From: Deltaproteobacteria bacterium
GTDB taxonomy: Bacteria > Desulfobacterota > Desulfarculia > Adiutricales > Adiutricaceae
Assembly (NCBI GenBank): GCA_031267005.1
Contig: JAIRZX010000482.1
Location: 1-18,077 of the forward strand
DNA: 18,077 nt
Direction: 5' to 3'
Of this stretch, positions 8,290-15,523 are shown in pieces (positions within the stretch are counted from its first letter, which is position 1; every line of letters begins with the position of its first letter). The notes under the pieces were generated by a model that saw only the letters and a program-made list of their open reading frames with translations, had not been told where the DNA came from and did no database searches. The position numbers and the translations under genes are program-made.

Positions 8290-9032
8290 AAAAACGTCGT
8301 GTTGTCCCTGCAGCCAAGGCCCTTCAGCGAGCTCGCCATGCGGGCCGCGGCCTCCGCCGGAAGGCCGTCCGAGTTCATACGCTCCATCTCGCTCCTGGGG
8401 AGGGCCTCCCAGACCCCGTCGGAACATATCAGGAACGCGTCCCCCGCGATCAGCGGAACCTCGCGGAAGAAGGCCCTGGGGGGCTCCGGGCAGTCCTGCA
8501 CGGAGGAGGTGAGCATGTGCTTCAAGTGGTGGCTGGCCATCTCCTCCTCGGTGATGGCCCCCGCTGCGTAAAGTTCGTATACCAGCGAATGGTCCTTGGT
8601 TATGAGATCGAAGTAGCCGTGCCGGATCCGGTAGACCCTGCAGTCCCCGCAGTTGAAGGCGAGGGCCCTGTCCCCCCTGGCCCAGAGCCCGGCCACCGCC
8701 GTGCCCATGCCCGACATCATGGCGTTCTCGCGCGCCATCCCGGCGAACTGCAGCGAAGTGTCCGCGAGGATCCTCAGGATCAGGTCCTTGGCCTCGTCCC
8801 AGAAGGCCGGGAGGCTGGCGGCGGCGAGGTTCCGCAGGACCGCCCTGGCGGCCTCGGCGCCTCCGGGGCCGCCTCCCATGCCGTCAGCCACCGCCCCGAG
8901 GAACGGGTCGGGCAGACCCTCGCAGGCAACCGGGCGCTCCATGAGCTCTTCCGACAGGACCCCGGCGCAGAGCAGCGCGTCCTCGTTGCGCTCCCTCGCC
9001 CCTCCCCTGTCCGTGAACGCGTAGGCCCTCAC
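8277..9032 (-). CDS. PP2C-family Ser/Thr protein phosphatase
   Basis: Metal-dependent phosphatase expected to remove phosphate from Ser/Thr in cytoplasmic proteins. The 251-residue product is essentially one PP2C domain. Visible motifs: DRGGARERNED at 8-18, AVADGMGGGPGG at 48-58 (metal-binding Asp50), SGMGTAVAGL at 107-116, NCGDCRVYRI at 127-136 (GDSR variant), ITKDHSLV, LICSDGVWEAL at 201-211 (Asp205), and CRDNTTFLWI at the end (Asp243). All main metal ligands are present, so it should be active. GTG at 9032 was chosen because it overlaps the FHA gene stop in a GTGA arrangement, typical of translational coupling, and starts right at the PP2C motif. Upstream in-frame extensions fall inside the FHA gene. 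Likely counterpart of T6SS PppA, but no partner kinase is in the window. Confidence 0.93.
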   Translation of the reverse strand: MRAYAFTDRGGARERNEDALLCAGVLSEELMERPVACEGLPDPFLGAVADGMGGGPGGAEAARAVLRNLAAASLPAFWDEAKDLILRILADTSLQFAGMARENAMMSGMGTAVAGLWARGDRALAFNCGDCRVYRIRHGYFDLITKDHSLVYELYAAGAITEEEMASHHLKHMLTSSVQDCPEPPRAFFREVPLIAGDAFLICSDGVWEALPRSEMERMNSDGLPAEAAARMASSLKGLGCRDNTTFLWIC

Positions 9033-10282
9033 AGCGACACCTTGAACGCCATGCGCGACGAGAGCTTCAGCTCGTCGCCGTCCGATACCTTCGACTCCTC
9101 GCCTACCTCGACCAGACTGCCGTTCACGTAGGTTCCGTTGGTGGAGAGGTTCTTCACGTACCAGCGCCCCTCCCTGAAGGCCACCGAGAGATGCCGCCTG
9201 GAAACGGTAGGGTAGCGCTCCAGTATGTCCGCTCCCTTCGCGAGGCGCCCCACCACGTCGCCGTCCCTCACGGCGAAGCTCCCGCCCCCGTCCAGGGCAA
9301 GGATCAGCTGCTCCTCCTCGGGGTAGATGATGACCGGCTCCTCGTCCTCGGGTTCGCGGAGCAACCAGGGGGCTCCGTTGCCGCGTCGGTCCGCGGAGCT
9401 TTCGGGGCGGCCCCGCTCCTGGCGGGACTCCCCGGCGGGGCCTGGACTCCCGGAAGCCGCGGAACTTCCGGAAGGTGCGGAACCTGCTGGACTTCCGGGA
9501 GAGCCGACGCCCACGGAAGGATCGGAAGCGGCCTTCGGGCCGCCGTCGGCCACCCTGGAGCCGAAGGGCACGATGTCGGCGAAGGCTATGTCCTCCAAAC
9601 AGCCCTCTTCGAGGCACAGGACGGCCTCGGGCGGGTTCACGTGGCCCTTCGAACAGAGCTTGACAGGGGTGTCCGGGCCGGGAGGCGCGTCCAGTAGCGG
9701 AGCGAGAGTACCGCCTCCCCAAACAGGCGCGGGATCGGCCCCCTGCCCTTCCGCCCAGAGCGGTTCTTCCCCCCCGCCGTTTTCTTCCCCGCCGTCACCG
9801 CCTGGCCCTTCCCCGCCGGAGCCCAGCGCTTCCCACGCCGATGACTCGCCCGAGCGAATCCCTCGCGCGGCGGCGGCGGCGGAGGAGGAGGAGGAGGAGG
9901 AAGGTGGAGGGGGAGGAGGGGAAGCGGGGGTTCCGCCGTCCCAGCCGGGAGGGTTTTGGGCCGCGAGGGCGTCGAGGGCGTCGAAAGCGTCGAGGGCAGA
10001 GTCCGTTTCGTCCGTGACGATAAAGCCTCCGGCATCCCGAAGGGGCCCGCCCGCGCCGCCCGTTTCAGGCGCAGGCCAGTCCTCCGGGCCGGCTAGCTCC
10101 ACCGCCACTTCCACAGGTTCCTCCGCAAACCCTTCCGTACCTTCCGCCTCTCCGGGGTCCCCTCCGCCGAGCCGCCCGTCGTCCTCGGCCGGGATCTCCC
10201 TCAGGTCCCACCCGCAGTCGGCGCACCGGGCCGCCAAGGGGTGGTTGCGGCGCCCGCAGGCGCAGAGTTTCACCAGGGCCAT
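9029..10282 (-). CDS. FHA-domain protein with two zinc-ribbon-like motifs
   Basis: FHA domains bind phosphothreonine, so this is probably a phospho-dependent adaptor. The 417-residue product begins with a zinc-ribbon-like CACGRRNHPLAARCADCG (Cys 7, 9, 20, 23). A long low-complexity linker rich in Gly, Ser, Pro and Glu includes poly-Pro and poly-Ser runs around residues 120-135. A second Cys motif (CSKGHVNPPEAVLCLEEGC, 210-228) follows, then another Ser/Gly/Pro linker, then an FHA domain at about 326-417. The FHA motif has GRL at Arg346, VSRRHLSV at 360-367 and NLSTNGTYVNG at 378-388. The ATG at 10282 was preferred to one at 10390 because it directly precedes the first Cys motif and has AAAGGA upstream, with a somewhat long 11-nt spacing. 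The 10390 start overlaps the preceding gene and lacks such a site. It overlaps the PP2C gene by 4 bp. Confidence 0.88.
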   Translation of the reverse strand: MALVKLCACGRRNHPLAARCADCGWDLREIPAEDDGRLGGGDPGEAEGTEGFAEEPVEVAVELAGPEDWPAPETGGAGGPLRDAGGFIVTDETDSALDAFDALDALAAQNPPGWDGGTPASPPPPPPSSSSSSSAAAAARGIRSGESSAWEALGSGGEGPGGDGGEENGGGEEPLWAEGQGADPAPVWGGGTLAPLLDAPPGPDTPVKLCSKGHVNPPEAVLCLEEGCLEDIAFADIVPFGSRVADGGPKAASDPSVGVGSPGSPAGSAPSGSSAASGSPGPAGESRQERGRPESSADRRGNGAPWLLREPEDEEPVIIYPEEEQLILALDGGGSFAVRDGDVVGRLAKGADILERYPTVSRRHLSVAFREGRWYVKNLSTNGTYVNGSLVEVGEESKVSDGDELKLSSRMAFKVSL

Positions 10283-10340
10283 TGGGGATAGGGTCCTTTC
10301 GGGGGGCTCTCCGGCAACCGGGACGGGTGCTTTACGGGCT

Positions 10341-11072
10341 TTACGGGCTCTCCGGGCCGCGCGGGCCGCGCTCAATAGGGATACTATCATAGGATCCGAT
10401 GGCGGGTATACCGAGGATTCTCACGCCGCCCTCGAACGGCGCGAACTGGAGGGGCCTATCGTCGGAGGCCTCCCAGCGCGAGTAAGCCTCCCCGAGATCG
10501 CCCCCGCCGAACACCGTCAGCGACTGGCCCTCGGACCCCTTCCACGGCCTGGAGGAGGGCCTGCCCTCCTCGAAGGGCCCGTCCACCAGCGCGGTCACCA
10601 GTTCCGGCACCCAGGGAAAGGCCTTGACGAGCTCCGAGGCCCTCCGCCCGGAATAGACCAGGACGTCACCGACCCCGCCCTCCCTGGAGAGTTCCAGCAG
10701 CAGCCGCAAGGCCTCTGGCCTGAAAAACGGCTCGCCCCCCGAGACGGTGAGCCCGGCGAGCCCCTCCCGCCTCGAAGTCGCCACCACCCAGCCCGCGAGC
10801 TCCTCGGCGGGGACGAACCCCTCCGGACGGGCCTCCTGGAGTTCGGGGGCGATGCAACCGGGGCACCTGAGATCGCAGCCGGACGTCCAGACGCCCACCC
10901 TTCGCCCGGGGCCCAGGGCCGCCAGAGGCGCGTGGGTGAAGCCGAGAGAGATGAAGCTCGCCGGAGGATCCGCAACGGGCTCGGAAGCGGCCTCGCCGCC
11001 GACTCCCGGGCCCGTGCCTTTCGCGGGGCCGTTTTCCGCCGCCGTCCCCGGCTCCCTGTCCTTCGCCTTCAC
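10341..11072 (-). CDS. NrdG-like radical SAM activating-enzyme family protein
   Basis: The 243-residue product has a disordered N-terminus of about 38 residues, then a small radical SAM domain. The iron-sulfur motif is GCDLRCPGC (Cys 66, 70, 73; CX3CX2C), the SAM-binding motif is TVSGGEPFF at 109-117, and DVLVYSGRR is at 136-144. ALVDGPFEEG and the later GSEGQSL correspond to the NrdG-type DGPF...GSxNQ region. Members of this short subfamily activate glycyl-radical enzymes such as anaerobic ribonucleotide reductase. No glycyl-radical enzyme is nearby, and the neighbours are signalling proteins, so the substrate is unknown. The GTG start at 11072 follows GGGAGG by 6 nt, and the ribosome-binding site sits in the last repeat of the upstream array. 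The FHA gene starts 58 bp downstream. Confidence 0.88.
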   Translation of the reverse strand: MKAKDREPGTAAENGPAKGTGPGVGGEAASEPVADPPASFISLGFTHAPLAALGPGRRVGVWTSGCDLRCPGCIAPELQEARPEGFVPAEELAGWVVATSRREGLAGLTVSGGEPFFRPEALRLLLELSREGGVGDVLVYSGRRASELVKAFPWVPELVTALVDGPFEEGRPSSRPWKGSEGQSLTVFGGGDLGEAYSRWEASDDRPLQFAPFEGGVRILGIPAIGSYDSIPIERGPRGPESP

Positions 11073-11084
11073 TTTTCGCCTCCC

Positions 11085-11895
11085 TTCCGGCTATCCTTGC
11101 GCCTTAAGGTATCCCCCAACTTCCGGCTTTCCTTGCCTGTTCGGGTGTTCCGCAACCTCCGGCTTTCCTTTCGCCTTCCGGTTTCCCCCAGCATCAGGAT
11201 TTCCTTGCCTCTTCATGTTTTCCGCAACATCCGGCTTTCCTTGCACCTTCCGGTTTCAAACAGCCTTCGGCTTTCCTTTCCTATTCAGGTTTTCCGTAAC
11301 ATCCTGATTTTATTCACCATTTCTGTTTTCAGCAACCTCCTAATTTGCTTGACTATTGTAGTTTATCGTAACTTACATCTTTCATTGCCGATTCAAATTT
11401 TCCATAACTTCCGGCTTTCCTTTCCTATTTAGGATTTTCACAACTTCCGCCCGCCTTAATCTCTTCCATTTTTGAGCAACCTCAGTATTTCCTTGCCCAT
11501 TCAGAATTCCCGCAACATAAGACTTTCATTTCCTATCCAGGATTCCTGTAACATCCGGCTTACCTTGCCCTGTCATGTTGTCTGCAACATCAGTCTGTCA
11601 TTGCCACTTCCGGTTTCATGCAACATCCGTCTTTCCTTTCCCCTCCCGGCTTCCTGCAACATCCGCTTTTCATTTCCCCTCCCGGTTTCCTTCAACATCC
11701 GTTTTTCGTTTCCCCTTCCGCTTTCGTACAACTTCCGGCTTTAATTGCCTATTCCGGTTTCCCGCGATATCCGTCTTTCCTTTTCCCATATTGTTTCCAG
11801 CAGCCTTTCGTCTTTCCTTTCCCCTTCGGATTTCCCGCAACCTCCGGCTATCCCATAACCTCCTGCTTTTCCGTTCCCTCAGGCTTTCCGCTCCC
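11085..11895. repeat. Array of more than 20 degenerate 36-bp tandem repeats
   Basis: Twenty consecutive units (11085-11804) are exactly 36 bp each despite many substitutions. One 37-bp unit, a half unit of 18 bp and a further degraded unit carry the array to about 11895. Each unit is two related 18-bp halves, roughly NTCCGGCTTTCCTTKCCN and NTTCCGGTTTCCNGCAAC on the + strand. Units at the ends are GC-richer and closer to consensus; units 7-9 (11301-11408) are the most diverged and AT-rich. The + strand is pyrimidine-rich, so RNA from the operon direction is purine-rich. There are no unique spacers, so it is not a CRISPR array. It fills the gap between the AAA+ and radical SAM genes and ends at the latter's ribosome-binding site. 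Confidence 0.92.
11307..11335 (-). promoter_or_regulatory. Candidate sigma70-type promoter inside the 36-bp array
   Basis: On the minus strand, TTGCTG (complement of 11330-11335) is followed after exactly 17 nt by TAAAAT (complement of 11307-11312), pointing to the radical SAM gene about 235 bp away. It lies in the AT-rich, diverged middle of the array. Together with the terminator-like hairpin after the AAA+ gene, this suggests that the radical SAM-FHA-PP2C-SUMF1 genes have their own promoter. The -35 box is a poor match. Confidence 0.33.
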
Positions 11896-11960
11896 TCCGC
11901 TTTCAGTTGCCCGTCGCCGTCCTCGCGTGTGCGGGACTTCACAAAATAGCCGCAGAGTAC

Positions 11961-12007
11961 GGGCCGCCCGGAGGGCGCACGGCCCGCCGAGCCCGCGCGG
12001 GCGGCCC
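11961..12007. repeat. 10-bp perfect inverted repeat
   Basis: GGGCCGCCCG at 11961-11970 is the exact reverse complement of CGGGCGGCCC at 11998-12007, with a 27-nt loop. It lies between the AAA+ gene and the 36-bp array. No T-tract follows in either direction. It may fold in the transcript or bind a dimeric protein; GC-richness makes a chance origin possible. Confidence 0.4.
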
Positions 12008-12063
12008 GGAGCGCGCCGACGCGATCCGCTCAGAGGGTCCGCCCCGAGCGTCCCCGCGTCCCT

Positions 12064-12099
12064 AAAAGGGGCAATGGAAGCCCGCGCTCCGCAATTGCC
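12064..12099 (-). terminator. Terminator-like hairpin after the AAA+ gene
   Basis: In the minus-strand transcript, GGCAAT (complement of 12094-12099) pairs with ATTGCC (complement of 12070-12075). The inner GGA/TCC bases extend the stem, and CC then TTTT (complement of 12064-12067) follow. It starts 23 nt after the AAA+ stop. The T-tract is short, so partial termination or attenuation fits better than full termination. Confidence 0.4.
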
Positions 12100-12122
12100 A
12101 CGGCAGGGCGGCGCCGGTCCGC

Positions 12123-14045
12123 TCAGCGCGGGGCGTAAGGCTCCGACTGGATCCGCGCGAGGCTTATTTCCGGCTTCCCCCCATCGCCGGGCGTCACCCT
12201 GCAGCTTATCCTGTCGCCGCGGGTGGCGGGAAGCGCGTAGAGCTCGCGGGAGAGCGGGTTCACGAAACACTCCTCCAAGGCGTTTCCTATGCCGCGTCCG
12301 CCCATGGAGAGATCCCTGGTGGCCCAGAGGCAGAGATCGGCCAGCCCCGCCGGGTCCATCTCGATGCGGATGCGTCGCTGGTCGGCCAGCCTCTCCAGGA
12401 CGTTCCCGAGCATCTTGCGGAAGATGCCCTCGGCGCTGGCGCGGCGGATGAAATCGAAGACCACTATGTTCTTGCCAATGCGGTTTAAGATCTCCGGACG
12501 GTTCAGCGTGAAGGTGAAAAAGTCCCTTATGGCCCCCTCTATGCGCGTCTCCACCTCAGAGTAGTCCATGTCCTGGGTTACCAGGGGCTCCTTCGCCCCC
12601 CCAGCGACCTCGCGGTAGACGCCCAAGTTGCTGGTGAACACCAGGACCGCGTCCGAGAAGTAGGCGGTCTCCCCCCTGCCGGAGGTGAGCCTGCCGTCGT
12701 CCAGTATCTGCAGGAAAATGTCCATGATGCGCGGATGGGACTTCTCGATCTCGTCGAAAAGGATGAGCGTGAAGGGCCGCTGGCGCACGGAGTTGGTGAG
12801 CTCGCCCCCCACCTCGTAGCCCACGTATCCCGGCGGGGCCCCCATGAGCCTCTGGTCGGAGTGCGGCTGGTTGAATTCCGACATGTCGAAGCGCACGTAG
12901 TTCTCTGGCGAGCCGAACACGAGCTCGGTTATTCCCTTGGCGAGCTCGGTCTTGCCCACGCCGGTGGGCCCTGCGAAGAACAGCACACCCTTGGGCTTCT
13001 GGGAGTGGGGGGAGAACTGTGCCCCGGAAAGGTCGAAGATGGAGCGCTTTATGATGTCCAGGCTGTGCGTTACCGCCCGCTCCTGTCCTATCACCCTCTG
13101 CGAGAGCGCCTTCTGGCCGTTTAAGATAACCTCCCGGTCCAGCTTGTCCCAGGGGTTGTCGGGGACGCCCAGCTTGTAGTGGCGCACGGCGTCCCCGATC
13201 CTGGTTATGTCCGTGCGGTCCTGGACGGCCATGGAGGCGATGGACACGAGCTCCCCGGCGTAGAGCCCCCCGGTCTGGTCCGCGAAGCGGTTCACGAACG
13301 TCCGGAGCCTGGCCGGATCCTTTGCCGCGGTTTCCCGGTACCCCGCGATGAGCGGACCGGCCGAACGGATTATCTTCCTTCGCACGTCGTGGTCGGGGCG
13401 CGGGACCGCGACGGGCATGATCCTCGAGTTCCGGTACCAGGGCGGGAGATCGTTTTCCTTGTCCAGCGACCAGATGACGAGGCTGAAGCGCCCGTTCTCG
13501 GCCCTGGCCGTGAGGGAAAGCCTGAAGAGCTCGTAGAGGAAAGCTTGGTACTCCTGGGAACACAGCTCCGGGAGCCGCGAGGCGTAGCTCACCAGTATTG
13601 CCGATGGCGCCCTGTGCGCCTCCAAGTCTTTCGCGAGCCTGGCGAGCCTCTCCAGGGTCACGCCTTCGGCGTCCCGCGGCGGGAGCTCCAGGCCCTCAGT
13701 CCGTGCGCCGCCTGGCGGGCCTATGAGCTCGGTCAGGCTGAATGGCTCGAACTTGAAGAAGAGCGTGTAGCCCCTCTCCTCCAGGACGCTTTTGAGGAAC
13801 CTGTCCATGGTCCCGGTGCCGCCTCCGGGGGAGCCTGGTATGGGGATGGGGTAAAGGTCGTAGACGTTCCCCGAGAGGATGAACTGGGACTTCACACCCA
13901 GAAACCTCTGGATCTCCCGAGCCCATTTTGGGAGCCCTGAAGAGGAAATCTGAGCGGCGGTGGCGTTTGGCGCCTGGCCTGCGGGCGCTTGCGGGGCGGC
14001 GGGGGGGGGAGGGCCGTCTGGCGCCGGTTTCCGGGGGTTCTCCAT
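12123..14045 (-). CDS. AAA+ ATPase with degenerate first domain and ClpB-like second domain
   Basis: Probable ATP-driven protein remodeller, 640 residues. Residues 1-35 are Pro/Ala-rich. Residues 40-290 look like a degenerate AAA domain: QFILSGNVYDLYPI at 54-67 and LVIWSLDKENDLPP near 189-202, with no Walker A. Residues 300-640 are a full Clp/HSP100-type domain: RVIGQERAV, Walker A GPTGVGKT at 359-366, pore loop PPGYVGYEVGG at 404-414, Walker B LILFDEIEKSHP at 427-438, sensor 1 TSN at 471-473, arginine-finger region NRPEILNRIG at 515-524, and sensor 2 MGGRGI at 581-586. It lacks the Clp N-domain and the ClpB coiled coil, and no ClpP-binding loop was recognised. AAAGGA lies 12 nt before the ATG, and a C9 run encodes the Pro stretch at residues 12-15. 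It resembles T6SS ClpV only in its second ring. Confidence 0.92.
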   Translation of the reverse strand: MENPRKPAPDGPPPPAAPQAPAGQAPNATAAQISSSGLPKWAREIQRFLGVKSQFILSGNVYDLYPIPIPGSPGGGTGTMDRFLKSVLEERGYTLFFKFEPFSLTELIGPPGGARTEGLELPPRDAEGVTLERLARLAKDLEAHRAPSAILVSYASRLPELCSQEYQAFLYELFRLSLTARAENGRFSLVIWSLDKENDLPPWYRNSRIMPVAVPRPDHDVRRKIIRSAGPLIAGYRETAAKDPARLRTFVNRFADQTGGLYAGELVSIASMAVQDRTDITRIGDAVRHYKLGVPDNPWDKLDREVILNGQKALSQRVIGQERAVTHSLDIIKRSIFDLSGAQFSPHSQKPKGVLFFAGPTGVGKTELAKGITELVFGSPENYVRFDMSEFNQPHSDQRLMGAPPGYVGYEVGGELTNSVRQRPFTLILFDEIEKSHPRIMDIFLQILDDGRLTSGRGETAYFSDAVLVFTSNLGVYREVAGGAKEPLVTQDMDYSEVETRIEGAIRDFFTFTLNRPEILNRIGKNIVVFDFIRRASAEGIFRKMLGNVLERLADQRRIRIEMDPAGLADLCLWATRDLSMGGRGIGNALEECFVNPLSRELYALPATRGDRISCRVTPGDGGKPEISLARIQSEPYAPR

Positions 14046-14148
14046 CGTATGCTGGCGTCCTTTCGGGCGGGCCGGCCGCCCCGCCCGGCCTGTGGCCGTA
14101 AAGCCGGCGCCGGGGGGGGGGAGGCAGCAAGGGCTGAAATGCTGAAGG

Positions 14149-14356
14149 ACCGGGAAGGAATGCGGGAAAAGGCCTTAAACAACTGAAACTCGGAAATCCC
14201 TTAAACAGCTGAAACTCGGAAATATTTCAAACTGCGGAAACTATTAAATACCTTAAACAATTGAAATTCGTAAAGTTTCCAAGCAACGGAAACTCGGAAA
14301 GCCATGAAACAACTGAAACTCGGAAAAGCTGGAAACAACGGAAACGCGGCAAGGCG
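14149..14356. repeat. Array of seven to eight 26-bp tandem repeats
   Basis: Seven consecutive units of exactly 26 bp run from 14175 to 14356, with a degraded eighth at 14149-14174. The + strand unit is close to TTAAACAACTGAAACTCGGA plus AANNNN. Here the + strand is purine-rich, opposite to the 36-bp array. Both share GGAAAGCC/GGCTTTCC-like words in reverse orientation, so they could be distantly related or able to pair in RNA. The array fills the gap between the coiled-coil gene and the AAA+ gene; a small hairpin (AGACGG 14373-14378, CCGTCT 14382-14387) overlaps the stop of the former. Confidence 0.88.
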
Positions 14357-14386
14357 GCGTTCTTTAAGAAGCAGACGGCCGCCGTC

Positions 14387-15523
14387 TCACCCGCCCTGAC
14401 CCCGGCCTCCGTCACCGGCCTCCAAGGCCTTCGGGCGACTCGCGCCCTCCCCCTCGGCCTCGGCCGCCGAAGCGACGCGGCCGAAGCGCTCCTTGTCCCT
14501 GTCAACCAGGATCGGAAGGGGAAGCTCGCCCGGCTTCCTGTAGACCGTGTGGGTGATTTGCGATTTGTCGGACTTCAAGGCCTCGACCAGCGCGTCCTGG
14601 GCCCCGCACCACTTCTCGGACTCGGATATTTCCAGCTGGCGGGCGTACATGGGCACGTGGGCCTTCGCCTCGTCCTTGGTGGCGACCACCCTCAGGTGCT
14701 GGAGGTTCAGTCCCCCCTTCGCGTCCGCCTGGGCGCGGACCCGGAAGTCCTGGCTTGCTCCCGCGAACCAGTAGACCCCGTCCCGGGCGAGGGGGACCCC
14801 GTCCAGCACCGGCCTGCCCCGGGAATCCAGGAGGCGGTAGCCGCGTTCGGAGAGGATGTCCCGGGCCTTCTTCATGAGCCGGGCGTTTACGTCCGCCACG
14901 CGGTCCTCCTCCATGAGGTTGAGGTACTCGACGCGAGCCTCGTCCATGTCCCCGGACCGGATGCGCCTCCTCGCCATGAGGGCGGCCGCCTTGGAGACGA
15001 ACTCTTCGCCCCTGGCCCCCAAAGGCGGCCGCTCCGCCATGCCGGCGAGCTCGCGGCGGAAAATGTCGGCGCGCATGGCCCCGGTAATCTCCTTCGCCAG
15101 CCCCGCGCGGACGGAATCGAAGATGAGGGCCATCCTCCCGCTGTCCATGCCCTCCCGGACCTCGTCCGCCAGCGACGAGAGACCTTCGGCGGCGGAAGGG
15201 CTCACGTCCTCCAGCTCCTTGAAGTAGGCCCTGATCTTCGAAACGAGCTCCCGCTCGGCGGCGGCGGCGGCTTCGGACGCGGCCCTCGCCTCCGCTTCGG
15301 CGGCGGTCTCCAGCTTCCCGGCGCTTTTGAGGATTTCCGCGGCCTCGCGGGCCAGTTCCGAGCGCTGGGCCTCCACCAGCGCCTTAAGCCTCGCCTCCCG
15401 TTCGGCCAGCGCCTTGGCCACCGCCGCATTGAGCTCCCGAACGGCCTTCTCGTGGAGGCGGCGGGCCTCCATCACCTGCTTGAGGCGCTCGGGCGTCATG
15501 TTAACGTAAGCTCTGCTGCTCAT
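14387..15523 (-). CDS. Coiled-coil protein of unknown function, first gene of the AAA+/FHA/PP2C locus
   Basis: I do not recognise the family. The 378-residue product has no signal peptide or membrane segment. Residues about 10-105 are Ala/Glu/Arg/Lys-rich and predicted as a long coiled coil. Residues 110-225 look helical and charged. Residues about 225-340 form a mixed domain with YRLLDSRGRPVLDGVPLA, YWFAGASQDFRVRAQADA and GLNLQHLRVVATKDEAKAHV. The last 30 residues are low complexity. The ATG at 15523 is preceded by GAGG and an 8-C spacer, an unusual but well-placed ribosome-binding site. It is on the same strand as the AAA+ gene, 341 bp upstream across the 26-bp array. Given the context it may be a substrate, adaptor or scaffold of the AAA+ protein; that is inference only. 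Strong codon structure and no internal stops support a real gene. Confidence 0.8.
   Translation of the reverse strand: MSSRAYVNMTPERLKQVMEARRLHEKAVRELNAAVAKALAEREARLKALVEAQRSELAREAAEILKSAGKLETAAEAEARAASEAAAAAERELVSKIRAYFKELEDVSPSAAEGLSSLADEVREGMDSGRMALIFDSVRAGLAKEITGAMRADIFRRELAGMAERPPLGARGEEFVSKAAALMARRRIRSGDMDEARVEYLNLMEEDRVADVNARLMKKARDILSERGYRLLDSRGRPVLDGVPLARDGVYWFAGASQDFRVRAQADAKGGLNLQHLRVVATKDEAKAHVPMYARQLEISESEKWCGAQDALVEALKSDKSQITHTVYRKPGELPLPILVDRDKERFGRVASAAEAEGEGASRPKALEAGDGGRGQGG

Noticed and set aside
8290..8427. Longer N-terminus for the SUMF1 protein (start at 8427)
   Set aside because: The extension lies wholly inside the PP2C gene in another frame; ATG 8289 gives the usual short overlap.
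9033..9722. Longer N-terminus for the PP2C protein (start at 9722)
   Set aside because: The extra 230 residues are an Arg/Gly-rich shadow of the FHA gene. GTG 9032 overlaps the FHA stop and begins at the PP2C fold.
9327..11432. Open frame of about 700 codons on the + strand
   Set aside because: It is antisense to the FHA and radical SAM genes and continues into the 36-bp array, which lacks stops in that frame because of its periodicity. The product is low complexity with no motif or ribosome-binding site.
11085..11895. CRISPR array
   Set aside because: Units are directly adjacent and diverged, with no unique spacers and no cas genes.
11472..11949. Repetitive + strand frames reading LSFPLPVSCNIR-like units across the 36-bp array
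   Set aside because: Units are a multiple of three, so any frame free of stops repeats. There is no start signal or signal peptide, and one frame is interrupted between 11432 and 11472. I treat the array as non-coding.
7072..15523. A type VI secretion gene cluster
   Set aside because: Only regulatory-type proteins are present. No TssB/C, TssJLM, Hcp or VgrG-like sequence is in the window, and the AAA+ protein differs from ClpV in its first half.
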